Shown here in pieces: positions 1 through 9,543 of a stretch of 64,000 nt of DNA. The first letter of the stretch is position 1. Each line of letters opens with the position of its first letter. Source of the DNA: Hyphomicrobiales bacterium. Its GTDB lineage: Bacteria; Pseudomonadota; Alphaproteobacteria; Rhizobiales; Rhizobiaceae. The position numbers were made by a program, and so were the translations under genes. Below the pieces are notes generated by a model that saw nothing but the letters and a program-made list of their open reading frames with translations, searched no databases and had not been told where the DNA came from. The DNA is taken from contig JAFKJU010000019.1 in assembly GCA_017305935.1 (NCBI GenBank), positions 62,001 through 126,000 of the forward strand. Direction: 5' to 3'.

Positions 1-224
1 GCGCCATCGTAAATGGACAGCCGCGCAGTTCATTAGGTGTCCCAAAGTTCCTCAGTTGATCAAGACGACCGGAAAGCGGGCGTCTCGTTTTCAAAACGTA
101 TCGTCCGCTTTTCAGCATTGTGAAGCGCTACCAAACTCCCACTAAAATCGTCTTGCGTCGTACCCGCAATTGAGGAAAATCCTGAGCGCCGCAAAGTTCT
201 TGGCGGAAGGCTTGGGAGTTAAGA

Positions 225-497
225 ATGCCAATCGGCTTTATCCTGGGGCAGTTGTCCCGTGACAAAGTGGACCTGGAAAATGATGCGGTTTCGTTCGAGG
301 CCAATGTCCGCCAGCTAAGGCGCCTACTTTTCGAGCACAAGCTGTTGTCGCCTGCCGCGCGCGAGGTGATGACGGAAGTCGAAGACGCGGCGCGTGTCAT
401 CCTCCGGCATCGGTACGAAATGGCCCTAACATCGGAAGATGTCGAAAGCTTCTACAACGCAATTGACCGGCTGAAGGTGACGCTCGACGGCTCCTAA
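225..497 (+). CDS. small hypothetical protein
   Basis: Unrecognised 90-residue reading frame starting at ATG with only a weak purine-rich stretch (GGGAG) upstream. The sequence is mostly alpha-helical in character, rich in Glu, Arg and Leu, with no signal peptide or membrane segment, and no motif I can name. An open frame of similar length exists on the opposite strand but looks less protein-like. It lies in the accessory patch on the left of the window, next to a receiver-only response regulator on the other strand. A real gene is plausible but not proven. Confidence 0.4.
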   Translation: MPIGFILGQLSRDKVDLENDAVSFEANVRQLRRLLFEHKLLSPAAREVMTEVEDAARVILRHRYEMALTSEDVESFYNAIDRLKVTLDGS

Positions 498-517
498 TTG
501 GCCAGCTTGCCGAACCG

Positions 518-886
518 TTAGTGTAGGGTCGCGAAACGGTTCAGTGTGCGCGTGATTTGCTCATCGCGATAGGGCTTGGCGAAGAAGGCGCTCCCCAATG
601 GCATTGAGGTATCGGTAGGAGACGTGTCTCCTGAGACAATGATGATCTGCACACAAGGATATCGCTCGCTGACAAACCGCGCGAGTTGCAAGCCATTCGT
701 GTCGCCGGGCATCCTGACATCCGTGAACAGGATCGAGATATCGGCTCTGTTCTCCAAGACCTTTAGGGCTTCATCCCCACTTTTTGCTTCCAAAGCCGTA
801 AAGCCAGCAGCTTCTACGAGATCAACCGCGAGCAGACGCTGAAAAACATCATCCTCGACGACCAGGACCACGATATCACTTCCCAC
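518..886 (-). CDS. single-domain response regulator (CheY-like receiver)
   Basis: Stand-alone receiver domain of 122 residues. The acidic pocket (E11, D12, D13), the phosphoacceptor D56 in FTDVRMPG, S85 in IIIVSGD and K104 in FFAKPY are all in place, so it should be phosphorylated by a histidine kinase. There is no output domain, so it probably acts by protein contact or as a phosphate sink, as many FixJ- or CheY-type single receivers do in rhizobia. The start is GTG with AAGGG about 8 bases upstream. No cognate kinase is adjacent, although two orphan kinases lie some 20 kb downstream. Confidence 0.85.
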   Translation of the reverse strand: MGSDIVVLVVEDDVFQRLLAVDLVEAAGFTALEAKSGDEALKVLENRADISILFTDVRMPGDTNGLQLARFVSERYPCVQIIIVSGDTSPTDTSMPLGSAFFAKPYRDEQITRTLNRFATLH

Positions 887-1072
887 CGGATTTTCCCTTC
901 GACAGAATGGAGAAGGCTGGTTCCCGGTAATCTGAGAGTGCCTTTTGCTGCAACCGCTTCACCGGTATTTGGTTTCAGATGTTATCGACGATTTATGCGA
1001 TTGTTTGAAAATGAACGCGCCCGGCATGTGAGCGGTGGTGACCCGCCCAGAAACCAGGACCGGTTTAGAATA

Positions 1073-1345
1073 TGCTCGAATAGCTCAATGGCTCTTTGAC
1101 GCATCGCCTTTTCTAACTCCGGTATCTCGCCGGCTTGGAACAGCACCCGCCGGCGGGCCGTACTGCCCGATCATCGGATCGGCTTCACGGCTCCAGGCCA
1201 CAACGCCCGCGTATTTGTCGGCCATCATCCTGGCCTCGCGCTTCGCCCGCTCTTCCGTATCGACCTGGCGCGGATCGAAGCTTCCACCAAAGCCGATCGG
1301 GAATGGGATGACGCAGAACTGGACAGGCCGGGCCGGATACGGGGC
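1073..1345 (-). pseudogene. frameshifted remnant of a small conserved hypothetical gene
   Basis: On the minus strand one frame reads PVQFCVIPFPIGFGG followed by a charged stretch ending in DPMIGQYGPP. At about position 1140 the protein-like signal moves to another frame, which continues VLFQAGEIPELEKAM and RAIELFEHI. Each half looks like real protein and neither is complete alone, so a single-base frameshift is the simplest explanation. I recall similar small rhizobial proteins of unknown function, but give no name. The ends are approximate. It lies in the degenerate patch beside tRNA-Phe. Confidence 0.45.
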
Positions 1346-1636
1346 GGGCAAGGGCGATAACCGCCAGAGGCCACAATTTGGGGAATGTGTATGGTCTTCG
1401 AAAGAGCTTCGGAGGCCCTTTCTCATGCAACCCAAGATATCATCATCTGGGCGCAATACAATTCGATGCCGATTTATTTGGGGTCACTACGCGCGAGGCG
1501 GAAGCGAATTTTGTGAGGCAGGCATAGGCAACCGATTTTCCGTGGGTCATTTGGCGAGCCTGCCGCTTTGAATTCAATCAAAGGAAATCAAACACACCGA
1601 TTTAATCCACATCGCAACGCGAGCGGTTTTCGGTAA

Positions 1637-1969
1637 TTTTCGGAGGCAGTCATAGGCGCCGCCGATTTATCCGAAGTCATCACGCGCGCCAAGGCATTCC
1701 GCACCAAGTACGCGCACGCGCGCGAGGCCGATGGTCGAGTTTTCGGAAGCCGTAAAAAAGGAAAGGCCTCGCTGCTTCTCGGATTTGCGGACACTATAAA
1801 AATAGGCCGCCGTTCACAGCTTCGCATCGATGCCCGGAAGTGGGTGGCCGGCAAACTCCGCCCGAAGAAGTATGGCGACAAGCTCGACGTCGAGCACGGC
1901 GGGGCTGTGAGGTTCGACCGTATTGAGACGGTGATTGTCGATCCCAAGCATTCGCGGCCGGCCGGCTGA
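1637..1969 (+). pseudogene. phage terminase small subunit, 5'-truncated remnant
   Basis: An open frame without a usable start codon (stop at 1634–1636, TGA at 1967–1969). It contains LSEVITRAKAFRTKYAHARE, then RIDARKWVAGKLRPKKYGDK followed by LDVEH and a final IETVIVDPK. The DARKW–KL–PKKYGDK–EH block is the typical C-terminal signature of a family of phage terminase small subunits, which recognise DNA for packaging. The helix-turn-helix N-terminus is missing and no large terminase, portal or integrase gene follows. It is therefore a prophage scar. It lies 134 bp from the 3' end of tRNA-Phe, a common phage integration position. Confidence 0.65.
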
Positions 1970-2102
1970 AGTCGCCTTAGCCGCCGCTGCTGGAAAAATA
2001 ATTACCGGCGCCAGCGCTAATGCGAAGGGGGATAATTGGGTGGACACAAAGAAGCAGAAGCTTCTAATATCGTAGTTATTCCAACGTCTTATTGAGATAA
2101 AA

Positions 2103-2178
2103 TGGTGCCCGGAGGCGGATTTGAACCACCGACACGCGGATTTTCAATCCGCTGCTCTACCAACTGAGCTATCCGGGC
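2103..2178 (-). tRNA. tRNA-Phe (GAA)
   Basis: The minus strand folds into a full cloverleaf with acceptor stem GCCCGGA/TCCGGGC, D-arm AGCTCAGTTGGTAGAGC, anticodon loop TTGAAAA (anticodon GAA), TψC arm GTTCAAATC and an encoded CCA end at 2103–2105. The 3' end faces the accessory patch with the phage terminase remnant, so this gene is a candidate attachment site. It lies downstream of yacG on the same strand. Confidence 0.97.
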
Positions 2179-2388
2179 ATCCCTGGCCTCGTGGGCCATG
2201 CCGGCTCTTTTGGAGCCGCCGGGGCTTGGTTTCCCCGTGAACGAGCGGGGTTATAACATCCTATTTCGCGATGTCCAGCGTCAAACGACACTTTTTTGAC
2301 GGGAGTTTTTGTTTTCTCTTATCCATTTGGAAGAAATGGATTTTTAAAGAGATTTCTGACGAGAGCGCGGCCGGGATTGCGGTCGCGG

Positions 2389-2604
2389 TCACGTTTCGTC
2401 GTCGCCATCGGCCTTCGACTCGTCGTCAGCCACCGGAATGGCGTAGGAACCGTTCAGCCAACGGGCAAGGTCGAGCGAGCGGCAGCGATCCGAGCAAAAG
2501 GGGTAGTGGTCGCGCGCCGAAGGGCGGCCGCATTCGGGGCACGGAACGGTCTTGCGCAGCGGCGCCACCTTGCCGGCGTTACGCTCGTCGTCGTCGCCGC
2601 TCAT
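2389..2604 (-). CDS. yacG: DNA gyrase inhibitor YacG
   Basis: 71-residue zinc-binding protein of the YacG family, which in Escherichia coli binds GyrB and inhibits gyrase. The zinc site is CPECG…FCSDRC with cysteines at about 22, 25, 37 and 41, and the family sequence [14 protein letters not shown] follows. The ATG overlaps the stop of maf by four bases (ATGA), so the two are translationally coupled. The open frame extends further upstream, but that part lies inside maf and was not used. The acidic C-terminal tail is usual for alphaproteobacterial members. Confidence 0.92.
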   Translation of the reverse strand: MSGDDDERNAGKVAPLRKTVPCPECGRPSARDHYPFCSDRCRSLDLARWLNGSYAIPVADDESKADGDDET

Positions 2605-3221
2605 CGTTCGCCCCATCCGGCGCGGATGTCGAAGCCTTCGCCGGCCAGCAGCAGCGTCGTCTCGTAAAGCGGCAGGCCGACGACATTGGTATAGGAGCCG
2701 ACGAGCTTCTGCACGAAGCTGCCGGCGATGCCCTGGATGGCATAGGCGCCCGCCTTGCCGCGCCATTCGCCCGACGCCAGATAGGCGTCGATATCGGCGG
2801 CGGACAGACGGCGGAAACGCACCTTGGATTCAACGATCTTCTGGCGCAGCCGGCCATCCGGCGTGATCAGGCAGATGCCGGTATAGACGCGGTGATTGCG
2901 CCCCGACAGCAGGTTGAGCGCCGAAGACGCCTCGTCGGCATATTCGCATTTGCCGAGGATGCGGCGACCAACGGCCACCACGGTATCGGCCGCGAGGATA
3001 TAGCTGCCCTGCCAGGCGGGATCGCCCTTGATGGCGCGAAACGAGGCTTCCGCCTTCTCGCCGGAGAGGCGCCGCGCCAGCGAGCGCGGATGCTCCGCCT
3101 TCTTCGGCGTCTCGTCAACGTCCATCGGCATCAGCCGGGCGGGTTCGAGGCCTGCCTGGCCGAGCAATTCGACGCGCCGGGGCGAACCGGAGGCGAGGAT
3201 CAGCTTGTTCTTCAGCACCAT
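2601..3221 (-). CDS. maf: Maf-family nucleotide pyrophosphatase
   Basis: 206 residues. The N-terminal [14 protein letters not shown] motif and [18 protein letters not shown] are the substrate and metal site of Maf/YhdE-type nucleoside triphosphate pyrophosphatases, which hydrolyse non-canonical or modified nucleotides. Length matches the family. Its stop overlaps the yacG start, and infA lies 28 bp upstream on the same strand, giving infA–maf–yacG, an order common in Rhizobiales. The exact substrate (dTTP/UTP or m7GTP subtype) cannot be settled by eye. Confidence 0.93.
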   Translation of the reverse strand: MVLKNKLILASGSPRRVELLGQAGLEPARLMPMDVDETPKKAEHPRSLARRLSGEKAEASFRAIKGDPAWQGSYILAADTVVAVGRRILGKCEYADEASSALNLLSGRNHRVYTGICLITPDGRLRQKIVESKVRFRRLSAADIDAYLASGEWRGKAGAYAIQGIAGSFVQKLVGSYTNVVGLPLYETTLLLAGEGFDIRAGWGER

Positions 3222-3249
3222 GGGCTCCTACACCCGCCGCACGGCAGGC

Positions 3250-3468
3250 TCACTTGAAGCGATAGGTGATGCGGCCCTTGGTCAGGTCGTAGGGCGTCAT
3301 CTCGACCAGAACCTTGTCGCCGGCGAGAACGCGGATGCGGTTCTTGCGCATGCGGCCGGCGGTATGGGCGATGATCTCGTGTTCGTTTTCCAGCTTGACG
3401 CGGAACGTGGCATTGGGCAGCAGTTCGGTGACGACACCCGGGAATTCGAGGACTTCTTCTTTCGGCAT
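3250..3468 (-). CDS. infA: translation initiation factor IF-1
   Basis: 72 residues, full length, starting [19 protein letters not shown] and ending ITYRFK. It is the S1/OB-fold IF-1 that binds the ribosomal A site during initiation. The conserved [14 protein letters not shown] segment is present. It leads the infA–maf–yacG set. A weak sigma70-like pair on the minus strand (TTCACA at 3575–3580, TAGTTT at 3552–3557, 17-bp spacer) lies upstream and would give a leader of about 75 nt. Confidence 0.97.
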   Translation of the reverse strand: MPKEEVLEFPGVVTELLPNATFRVKLENEHEIIAHTAGRMRKNRIRVLAGDKVLVEMTPYDLTKGRITYRFK

Positions 3469-3609
3469 ATACTCGTTTTCTTTCTGATTTTTCGGCCAGC
3501 GCGGAACAGGGCAAAGGCCCGGCCCGACGGGGGCGCTGCGAAATTTGGCGGAAACTACACAATCGGCGCGGCTTTGTGAACCTCGTTCATGGCGGTTTTC
3601 CGCTTTGTT

Positions 3610-4083
3610 TCAGGCTGTTTCGGCTCCCGGCACCGCTTTCGGCATCAATTGCTGGCGGATGAGCCGCTCCAGATGGTCGCGCACCTCGCGATAGGCGTCG
3701 ACGATCTGGGCGCGCGTGCCGGTCGCCAGCGTCGGGTCGAGGGTCGGCCAGTAGACGACATCGACGGCCATGGAGCGCGTCAGTTCCAGGGCGGCATGAT
3801 GGGCTTCGGGCGCCAGGGTCACGATCAGGTCGAAATAGTCGTCCTCCAGATCGTCCAGCGTCTGCGGCTGGCGCTTGCCGAGCGAAATGCCGGCTTCGTC
3901 CATGACCACGTCGACGAAGGGATCGCGTTCGCCGCGCCGGACACCGGCTGAAGCCACATAGGTGCCGGAGGGCAGGAGTTGGCGCGCCAGCGCCTCGGCC
4001 ATCGGCGACCGTATCGAATTCATGCCGCACATGAACAGGATCGCGCGAGGCATCTTCCGGCCGGGATCGACGAGCCCGATCAA
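3610..4083 (-). CDS. low-molecular-weight phosphatase / arsenate reductase-like protein
   Basis: 157 residues of the low-molecular-weight protein-tyrosine-phosphatase fold. The P-loop C(X5)R is CGMNSIR (C19 to R25) followed by SPMAEALAR. The usual second cysteine of the classical CxGNxCRS motif is isoleucine here. A late acidic segment, YWPTLDP, is where the family places its general acid. The real substrate is unknown. It sits directly downstream of the UPF0262 gene and hisD on the same strand, an arrangement conserved across Rhizobiales. A second possible start is Met11. Confidence 0.85.
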   Translation of the reverse strand: MIGLVDPGRKMPRAILFMCGMNSIRSPMAEALARQLLPSGTYVASAGVRRGERDPFVDVVMDEAGISLGKRQPQTLDDLEDDYFDLIVTLAPEAHHAALELTRSMAVDVVYWPTLDPTLATGTRAQIVDAYREVRDHLERLIRQQLMPKAVPGAETA

Positions 4084-4087
4084 GAGG

Positions 4088-4564
4088 CTACCCGCGCCAG
4101 TAGAGCACGCAGACCAGCGTGAACAGCCGCCGCGCCGTATCGAAATCGATGTCGATCTTGCCCTTCAGGCGATCCATCAGCGTCTGCGAGCCTTCATTAT
4201 GGATGCCGCGCCGGCCCATGTCGATCGCCTCGATACGGCTCGGCGTCGCCGAGCGGATCGCCTCGTAATAGCTCTCGCAGATCATGAAATAATCCTTGAT
4301 CGTGCGCCGAAACGGCGTCAGCGACAGGATATGGGTGGTGACATCCTCACCGGACTCGGTCTTGATCGCCAGCACCAGCTTGGAATCCATCAGCGACAGG
4401 TTGAGGCGATAGGGCCCGCCGGGATGACCGACGGGCGCGAAGCTGTTTTCCTCGATGAGATCGAAGATGGCGACTGCCCGCTCGTGCTCGACATCCGGCG
4501 TCGACCGGCCGATCGTCTCGTCGAGAACGACGTCGCAAAGCCTGTGGGTGCCGGACGCCGCCAT
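4088..4564 (-). CDS. UPF0262 family protein
   Basis: 158-residue protein matching the uncharacterised UPF0262 family of alphaproteobacteria, recognisable by [20 protein letters not shown] near the start, then [12 protein letters not shown] and the phrase [16 protein letters not shown] near the end. It begins four bases downstream of the hisD stop and runs almost into the phosphatase gene, so the three are very likely one transcript. Its function is unknown; the link to hisD is positional only. Confidence 0.9.
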   Translation of the reverse strand: MAASGTHRLCDVVLDETIGRSTPDVEHERAVAIFDLIEENSFAPVGHPGGPYRLNLSLMDSKLVLAIKTESGEDVTTHILSLTPFRRTIKDYFMICESYYEAIRSATPSRIEAIDMGRRGIHNEGSQTLMDRLKGKIDIDFDTARRLFTLVCVLYWRG

Positions 4565-4568
4565 CGCG

Positions 4569-5867
4569 TTATTCTCCCAGATTCAATCGAATGCCGACCG
4601 AGCGGGCATGGGCATCCAGCCCCTCGGATTGCGCCAGCGTGATCGCCGCCGGCCCCAGGGCCCGCAACTGATCCGGCCCGAGCCGCAGGATCGAGGTGCG
4701 CTTGACGAAATCCAGCACCGACAGCCCGGAGGAGAAGCGCGCCGAACGCGCCGTCGGCAGCACATGGTTGGAGCCACCGACATAATCGCCGATCACTTCC
4801 GGCGTATGACGGCCGATGAAGATGGCGCCGGCATTACGAATGCCGGGTAGCAGGCTGTCGGGATCTTCGACCGCCAGTTCCAGATGCTCGGCGGCGATGC
4901 GGTTGGCGAGCGGCAGGGCATCTTCAAGCTTTTCCACCAGGATGATGGCGCCGAAATCGGCCCAGCTCGCGGCGGCCGTCTCGGCGCGGCCAAGCTGCTT
5001 CAACTGGCGCTCCACGGCCTGTTCGACCGCCTTGCCGAAATCGGCGTCGTCGGTGATGACGATCGCCTGCGCGCCGCGATCATGCTCGGCCTGGGCCAGA
5101 AGGTCAGCGGCGACCCAGTCGGGATCGTTGTCGCGATCGGCGATGACGAGAACTTCCGAAGGGCCGGCGATCATGTCGATGCCGACCGTGCCGAAGACGA
5201 TGCGCTTGGCGGCGGCGACATAGGCATTGCCCGGCCCGACGATCTTGGCGACGGGCGCGATGCTCTCCGTGCCATAGGCCAGCGCCGCGATCGCCTGCGC
5301 GCCGCCGATGCGGTAGATTTCCTCGACGCCGGCAATCTTTGCGGCGGCCAGCACCGCCGGATTGATCTCGCCTTTCAGCGCCGGCACGACCATGACGATG
5401 CGCGGCACGCCGGCAACTCTGGCCGGCACGGCGTTCATCAGCACGGAACTCGGATAGCTCGCCGTGCCGCCGGGCACATAGAGGCCGACGGCATCGATGG
5501 CCGTCCAGCGCGAGCCGAGGCCGACGCCGATCTCGTCCTCATAGATATCGTCCTTCGGCTTCTGGCGGGCATGATGCTTTTCGATACGGGCGGCGGCAAG
5601 CCGCAGCGCCTCGATCACGGCGGGCTCGACTTTCGCGAAGGCCGCGTCGATTTCCGCCTGCGGCACGCGCATCGGCTTGACCGAGAAATCGACGCCGTCG
5701 AAACGGGCCGAATATTCCGCCAGCGCCGCATCGCCACGGGCGCGCACATCGTCGATAATGGCGCGCGCGGCGGTGTTGACGTCTTCGGAAACCTCACGCT
5801 TGGTTGTCAGGAAAGCGGCAAACCGCTTTTCGAAATCGGCCGATGCCTGTTCCAGCCAGATCGCCAC
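4569..5867 (-). CDS. hisD: histidinol dehydrogenase
   Basis: 432 residues, full length. HisD oxidises L-histidinol to L-histidine in two NAD-dependent steps with a catalytic zinc ion. Seen here are [15 protein letters not shown], the [13 protein letters not shown] nucleotide-binding region and [15 protein letters not shown], which contains the catalytic Glu-His pair. It is followed on the same strand by the UPF0262 and phosphatase genes. The DUF2948 gene lies 50 bp upstream. No other his gene is in the window. Confidence 0.97.
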   Translation of the reverse strand: MAIWLEQASADFEKRFAAFLTTKREVSEDVNTAARAIIDDVRARGDAALAEYSARFDGVDFSVKPMRVPQAEIDAAFAKVEPAVIEALRLAAARIEKHHARQKPKDDIYEDEIGVGLGSRWTAIDAVGLYVPGGTASYPSSVLMNAVPARVAGVPRIVMVVPALKGEINPAVLAAAKIAGVEEIYRIGGAQAIAALAYGTESIAPVAKIVGPGNAYVAAAKRIVFGTVGIDMIAGPSEVLVIADRDNDPDWVAADLLAQAEHDRGAQAIVITDDADFGKAVEQAVERQLKQLGRAETAAASWADFGAIILVEKLEDALPLANRIAAEHLELAVEDPDSLLPGIRNAGAIFIGRHTPEVIGDYVGGSNHVLPTARSARFSSGLSVLDFVKRTSILRLGPDQLRALGPAAITLAQSEGLDAHARSVGIRLNLGE

Positions 5868-5917
5868 TCGTCTTCACCCTCTCGATTACGCCTGCGCTCA
5901 GCCGCGCCCCCGCGGCG

Positions 5918-6358
5918 TCAGGATGCTTCCGGATGCCGAGGCTTCGATCCGGTTTCCCATGCCGCGCCCGTATCTGCAAGCTGAACCTCGATGCATTCCA
6001 CATCCAGGGCGATAGCGGCCTTACCCGACAGGGTCAATTCGATTGTACCGTCCGGCCCTTCGCCGGCGGGAGAAAAACGAATCGCCAGCAGCGAATGCAC
6101 GTCATCGGACGATGTGCGGTCGATGCCGACGGAGCGGACCTGGCGCACGCGCTTGAACACCAGCAGCGTGCGGCGGCGTTCGAAGGTCTTGACCGCATCG
6201 TCCGCCGCCTCCCAGGCGAAGCGATTGACGGCGATGGTGAACACGCCGGCCTTCGCCGAAAACGATACGGCCTCCGTTCTGAACACGCTGTCCTGCATGT
6301 GAGCGGAAATGATCGCCAGGTCTTCGGAATCCAGCGCCAGAAGCTTCAGGTCAGCCAT
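5918..6358 (-). CDS. DUF2948 family protein
   Basis: 146 residues beginning MADLKLLALDSEDLAIISAHMQDSV in overall pattern, the hallmark of DUF2948, a small alphaproteobacterial family of unknown function. It is soluble, with no signal peptide. In many Rhizobiales it sits between murA and hisD, exactly as here. The ATG at 6358 is the first start in frame. Confidence 0.88.
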   Translation of the reverse strand: MADLKLLALDSEDLAIISAHMQDSVFRTEAVSFSAKAGVFTIAVNRFAWEAADDAVKTFERRRTLLVFKRVRQVRSVGIDRTSSDDVHSLLAIRFSPAGEGPDGTIELTLSGKAAIALDVECIEVQLADTGAAWETGSKPRHPEAS

Positions 6359-6465
6359 GCCGTCGTCATACCTCTTCTGCGAGCGCCTCAGGGCCGCCCG
6401 ATCACGAACCTGATGAAGGAGATAGGACGCATCGCGCGGTTACGCAACCTGGAACCGCATTGACG

Positions 6466-6508
6466 GACAGCCGATCGCGCATCGCGGACGGCAACGCGCG
6501 ATCGGCTG
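6466..6508 (-). terminator. large hairpin downstream of murA
   Basis: A perfect 14-bp inverted repeat (6466–6479 and 6495–6508, arm ACAGCCGATCGCGC) with a 15-base loop lies 15 bp past the murA stop. There is no clear U-run, so it may end transcription with help from Rho or protect the mRNA 3' end. Confidence 0.5.
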
Positions 6509-6522
6509 TTCGATTTAGCGGA

Positions 6523-7815
6523 TCAGTCGCTGACGCGCTCGACAATGGCGCCGCAGCGGGTCAGCTTCTCTTCCAGGCGCTCGAAGCCACGGTCGAGGTG
6601 GTAGACGCGCGACACCATGGTCTCGCCCTCGGCCGCCAGGCCGGCGATGACCAGCGACACCGAAGCGCGCAGGTCTGTCGCCATGACGGGGGCGCCGCGC
6701 AGGCGCTCGACGCCCTCGATCTTGGCCGTCTGGCCGGAAAGCGAGATGCGGGCGCCGAGACGGGCCAGTTCCTGCACATGCATGAAACGGTTTTCGAAGA
6801 TGGTCTCGGTGATGTGCGACATGCCGCCGGAACGGGTCATCAGCGCCATGAACTGCGCCTGAAGGTCGGTGGGGAAGCCCGGGAAGGGATCGGTGACCAC
6901 GTCGACCGGCTTGATGCCGCCGCCGTTGCGCACGACGCGCAGGCCGGCTTCCGTCTCGGTGATCTCGGCGCCGGCGCGGCGGATGGCTTCCAGCGCGGTG
7001 TCGAGCAGCGAGGCGCGCGGGCCTTCCAGCAGCACATCGCCGCCGGTCATGGCGACCGCCATGGCATAGGTGCCGGTCTCGATGCGATCCGGCAGCACGC
7101 GGTGGCGCGCACCCGACAGCGAGGAAACGCCCTCGATGGTGATGGTCGAGGTGCCGGCGCCGGAAATCTTGGCGCCCATGGCGTTCAGGCACTGGGCGAG
7201 GTCGACGACTTCGGGCTCGCGGGCGGCATTGCCGATGACGGTGGTGCCGCGCGCCAGGCTGGCGGCCATCAGCATCACATGCGTGGCGCCGACCGAAACC
7301 TTCGGGAAGGTGTAGCGCGTGCCGATCAGGCCGCCGCGCGGGGCGGTGGCGTTGATGTAGCCGCCGTCAATCTCCATGGTGGCGCCGAGCGCCTGCAGGC
7401 CGTCGATGAACAGGTCGACGGGCCGCGTGCCGATAGCGCAACCGCCCGGCAGCGAGACGCGCGCCTTGCCCTCGCGGGCGAGCAGCGGGCCAATGACCCA
7501 GAAGCTGGCGCGCATGCGCGACACCAGCTCATAGGGCGCCGTCGTGTCTACAATGGTGCGGCAGGTGAAATGGATGGTGCGCGAATAGGAATCGCCCTGG
7601 CGCTCGCGCCGGCCGTTGACGGCGATATCGACGCCGTGATTGCCGAGGATGCGGATGAGCTGCTCGACATCGGCCAGATGCGGCACGTTCTCGAGCGTCA
7701 GCGTGTCGCTGGTCAGCAGCGAGGCGATCATCAAAGGCAGCGCCGCGTTCTTGGCGCCCGAGATCGGGATCACGCCGTTGAGCTGGTTGCCCCCTACGAT
7801 TCTGATGCGGTCCAT
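6523..7815 (-). CDS. murA: UDP-N-acetylglucosamine 1-carboxyvinyltransferase
   Basis: 430 residues, full length. MurA transfers enolpyruvate from PEP to UDP-GlcNAc, the first committed step of peptidoglycan synthesis in the cytoplasm. The catalytic Cys126 lies in [16 protein letters not shown] (a Cys enzyme, so fosfomycin-sensitive in principle) and Lys22 in GAKNAALPL. The C-terminal half has the second EPSP-synthase-like domain with [15 protein letters not shown]. It is followed by a large hairpin and then DUF2948 and hisD on the same strand. Confidence 0.97.
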   Translation of the reverse strand: MDRIRIVGGNQLNGVIPISGAKNAALPLMIASLLTSDTLTLENVPHLADVEQLIRILGNHGVDIAVNGRRERQGDSYSRTIHFTCRTIVDTTAPYELVSRMRASFWVIGPLLAREGKARVSLPGGCAIGTRPVDLFIDGLQALGATMEIDGGYINATAPRGGLIGTRYTFPKVSVGATHVMLMAASLARGTTVIGNAAREPEVVDLAQCLNAMGAKISGAGTSTITIEGVSSLSGARHRVLPDRIETGTYAMAVAMTGGDVLLEGPRASLLDTALEAIRRAGAEITETEAGLRVVRNGGGIKPVDVVTDPFPGFPTDLQAQFMALMTRSGGMSHITETIFENRFMHVQELARLGARISLSGQTAKIEGVERLRGAPVMATDLRASVSLVIAGLAAEGETMVSRVYHLDRGFERLEEKLTRCGAIVERVSD

Positions 7816-7924
7816 ATGTGTTTACCCACGGGCCCCCGCCCGCCTTCCCTTGGTCAGATGTTTGCCGGAACCGGCATGTGCTTGGGTGATGCGCCGGACG
7901 TTGCGGAATGTGTGAGCGGAGGAA

Positions 7925-8185
7925 TCACGACGATTCGTCCAATTTTGCGGCAGGCAGCCCGCTTGCCTGATCCGCCTCGCCGGCGCGGCGCGCCCGGCTC
8001 TGCTGTTTGCGGCGCAGAAGATTTTCCCGAAGTTTTGCCGCAGCCCGCGCGCGCCGCTGGTCGGCGGCGGTTCGCATCGCCTGTTTTTCCGCCGGCGCGG
8101 CTTGCGCCTCCATCGGCTTTTCTTCCGGCGCCACGGGCTTTTGCGCTGGTGCGGCGGGTGTGTTTTCGGACTGCGTTTCGTGCAT
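7925..8185 (-). CDS. small basic hypothetical protein upstream of murA
   Basis: 86 residues. The first half is a low-complexity Pro/Ala/Glu linker. The second half is strongly basic and helical, with LRENLLRRKQQSRARRAGEA. Small proteins with a comparable LRENL-RRK-Q-RAR segment occur next to murA in other Rhizobiales, which supports a real gene. It has no signal peptide or membrane segment. The function is unknown. Confidence 0.6.
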   Translation of the reverse strand: MHETQSENTPAAPAQKPVAPEEKPMEAQAAPAEKQAMRTAADQRRARAAAKLRENLLRRKQQSRARRAGEADQASGLPAAKLDESS

Positions 8186-8346
8186 CCTGCCTGCATAAAC
8201 GAAAACGGCACGGATCGAAAGAGTTTCGGGTTTTACAGATTTCTTGACGGGATCGTGAAATTGAAGCTTGCGCTCGGCCGGAAGCTATGGCATTAGCCGC
8301 CTCGCTCGCAACGGAGCCGGTCTTCACGGCCTTCCCGAGCGATCCT

Positions 8347-8421
<75 letters not shown>

Positions 8422-8659
8422 TTTCTCCCGACATGCTTTTTTCGAACTCGGCACGCTCTGCGGAAACGATCCGGAAACTGACGCGGGATTCCCTGCCGTC
8501 ATGATATCCACTTCGGCATGTCTCCCGGGGCGCCGCCATGACCCGATTTCGCCACGACGACCGACCGGTTGGCGTATTCCGTCTTGCAATTGGATACATT
8601 TGAAGATTGAAATATCCCCAGCAACGGCCGAAAGGCTGCAGTCAAGAACGGGGCGCTAC

Positions 8660-9490
8660 ATGATTCTGCACAAGATCACCGACTGGGACAACGCCTATGC
8701 CAATGGCGCCCATATTCCCGGCGGCAATCGCTGGCCGGCGGCCTGGGTCGGGCCGGCCGAGACGTTTCGCATGGAAATGGCAGGCGCCGGGCGCGCCCGG
8801 CTGGATCTGCCCTATGGCGAGGGGACGCGAAACCGTTTCGATCTTTTCCTTCCGGAGGGCAAGCCCAAGGGCCTCGTCGTCTTCGTGCATGGCGGATACT
8901 GGCATCTGCTCGACAAGAGCTTCTGGTCGCATCTCGCCAAGGGCTCCGTCGATAGCGGTTTTGCCGTCGCCCTTCCCTCCTACACGCTCTGCCCGGAAAA
9001 TCGTATCGCCGGCATCACCCGCGAGATCGGCGCCGCCATCACCGCGGCGGCCGGCATGGTCGAAGGGCCGCTTTTCCTCACCGGCCATTCCGCCGGCGGG
9101 CACCTGGTCAGCCGCATGAATTGCGCCGATGCGCCGCTTGAGGAAGGCATCCGCCGCCGCATCCGCCATACGGTGTCGATTTCAGGCCTGCACGATCTCA
9201 GGCCGATCATGAAAACGGAGATGAACGAGGTGCTGCATCTCGATGCCGCAGAGGCCGAATCGGAAAGCCCGGCGCTGCTGCAGCCGATGGCGGGCGCGCG
9301 AATCACCTGCTGGGTGGGTGCCGGCGAACGCGCCGAATTTCTGCGCCAGAGCGCCCTGCTTGCCAATATCTGGACCGGTCTCGGGGCGGAAACCGCAGCC
9401 TATGCCGAGCCGGACCGGCATCATTTCAACGTCATCGACGGCCTCACGGATGCGGATCATCCGCTGACCCGCACGCTCATCGACGCCTGA
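8660..9490 (+). CDS. alpha/beta hydrolase, arylformamidase-like
   Basis: 276 residues. The oxyanion-hole motif VFVHGGYWHLLD and the nucleophile elbow TGHSAGGHLVSR (Ser) resemble kynurenine formamidase-like and carboxylesterase-type hydrolases. A late DRHHFNVIDG segment supplies the catalytic His. The open frame extends upstream, but the ATG at 8660 is preceded by GGGGCG and begins the conserved sequence, so it is preferred. The substrate is unknown; no kynurenine-pathway gene is adjacent. It converges with the next gene across a strong hairpin. Confidence 0.83.
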   Translation: MILHKITDWDNAYANGAHIPGGNRWPAAWVGPAETFRMEMAGAGRARLDLPYGEGTRNRFDLFLPEGKPKGLVVFVHGGYWHLLDKSFWSHLAKGSVDSGFAVALPSYTLCPENRIAGITREIGAAITAAAGMVEGPLFLTGHSAGGHLVSRMNCADAPLEEGIRRRIRHTVSISGLHDLRPIMKTEMNEVLHLDAAEAESESPALLQPMAGARITCWVGAGERAEFLRQSALLANIWTGLGAETAAYAEPDRHHFNVIDGLTDADHPLTRTLIDA

Positions 9491-9493
9491 ACG

Positions 9494-9521
9494 GCTTCGG
9501 GCCGGTTGCCCGGCCCGAAGC
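9494..9521. terminator. bidirectional hairpin between convergent genes
   Basis: A perfect 12-bp GC-rich inverted repeat (GCTTCGGGCCGG / CCGGCCCGAAGC) with a TTGC loop lies between the convergent hydrolase and secreted-protein genes. The following bases, GCTTTGC, give only a short U-stretch. Confidence 0.65.
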
Positions 9522-9543
9522 GCTTTGCAGGACCAGCCGGCCG

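Noticed and set aside
1-2100. Intact prophage or integrative element
   Set aside because: Only one phage-like remnant is visible; there is no integrase, portal, capsid or large terminase gene in this part.
2271-3257. 328-codon plus-strand frame across yacG and maf
   Set aside because: Antisense to two clearly recognisable genes and of low-complexity Arg/Ala composition.
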